From contig BAAHQB010000008.1 of the NCBI GenBank assembly GCA_054601695.1, positions 1,612,001-1,676,000 of the forward strand: a stretch of 64,000 nucleotides of DNA, in the 5' to 3' direction. Position numbers and translations under genes: made by a program. Below, one piece after another: positions 63,968-64,000 of the stretch. The notes under the pieces were generated by a model that saw only the letters and a list, made by a program, of their open reading frames with translations, searched no databases and was not told the DNA's origin. The DNA is from Amorphochlora amoebiformis (lineage: Eukaryota > Cercozoa > Chlorarachniophyceae). The stretch's first letter is position 1. Each line of letters begins with the position of its first letter.

Positions 63968-64000
<33 letters not shown>
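63571..64000. repeat. AT microsatellite to the window end
   Basis: (TA)n, (CA)n and a short CCTACCTAACCCTAACC-like stretch at about 63730-63755. No coding signal found. Confidence 0.75.

Overview
The window is nuclear DNA from a flagellated eukaryote, probably a protist. The species cannot be fixed from the sequence. Genes are cut into many short exons with GT..AG introns. Most introns and spacers are filled with long (TA)n tracts mixed with CA/TG, CT/GA and TTAGGG-like tracts, while exons have mixed, often GC-rich codons. A kinesin-9 gene points to a cilium or flagellum, and an F1-ATPase alpha homologue points to a mitochondrion-derived organelle. I found no bacterial, viral, CRISPR or transposase-type gene. 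Nearly all of the long ORFs reading [11 protein letters not shown] or ERERE are translated microsatellite, not genes.

Layout, left to right (exon models built by eye from splice sites, reading phase and protein continuity): unknown gene 1 (+, 3' part, 3821-5816); RBX1 RING-box protein (-, 6400-8135); XPO1/CRM1 exportin (+, 8381-13112); kinesin-9/KIF9 (-, 14707-27182, 22 exons); divergent F1-ATPase alpha homologue (+, 27449-30783); unknown hydrophobic protein (-, 31134-41722); unknown coiled-coil-start protein (+, 41837 to at least 46340); unknown coiled-coil protein (-, 47653-54260, 18 exons); one or two unknown genes (+, 54343-55824 and 56850-63570).

Two features of the layout stand out. 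First, genes alternate strand one by one. Divergent start codons lie only 82-266 bp apart (8136-8380, 27183-27448, 41723-41836, 54261-54342), which implies shared bidirectional promoters. Second, the four convergent 3'-to-3' spacers (5817-6399, 13113-14706, 30784-31133, about 47036-47652) are rich in the palindrome CTAG, unlike the rest of the window.

RBX1 (cullin-RING ubiquitin ligase), XPO1 (nuclear export of NES cargo) and KIF9 (axonemal motor) are housekeeping or flagellar genes with no evident pathway link. Their proximity looks like promoter sharing rather than an operon. The alpha homologue has lost the Walker A motif and deserves attention, as do decayed exon copies lying about 415 bp from their parent exons in two genes.
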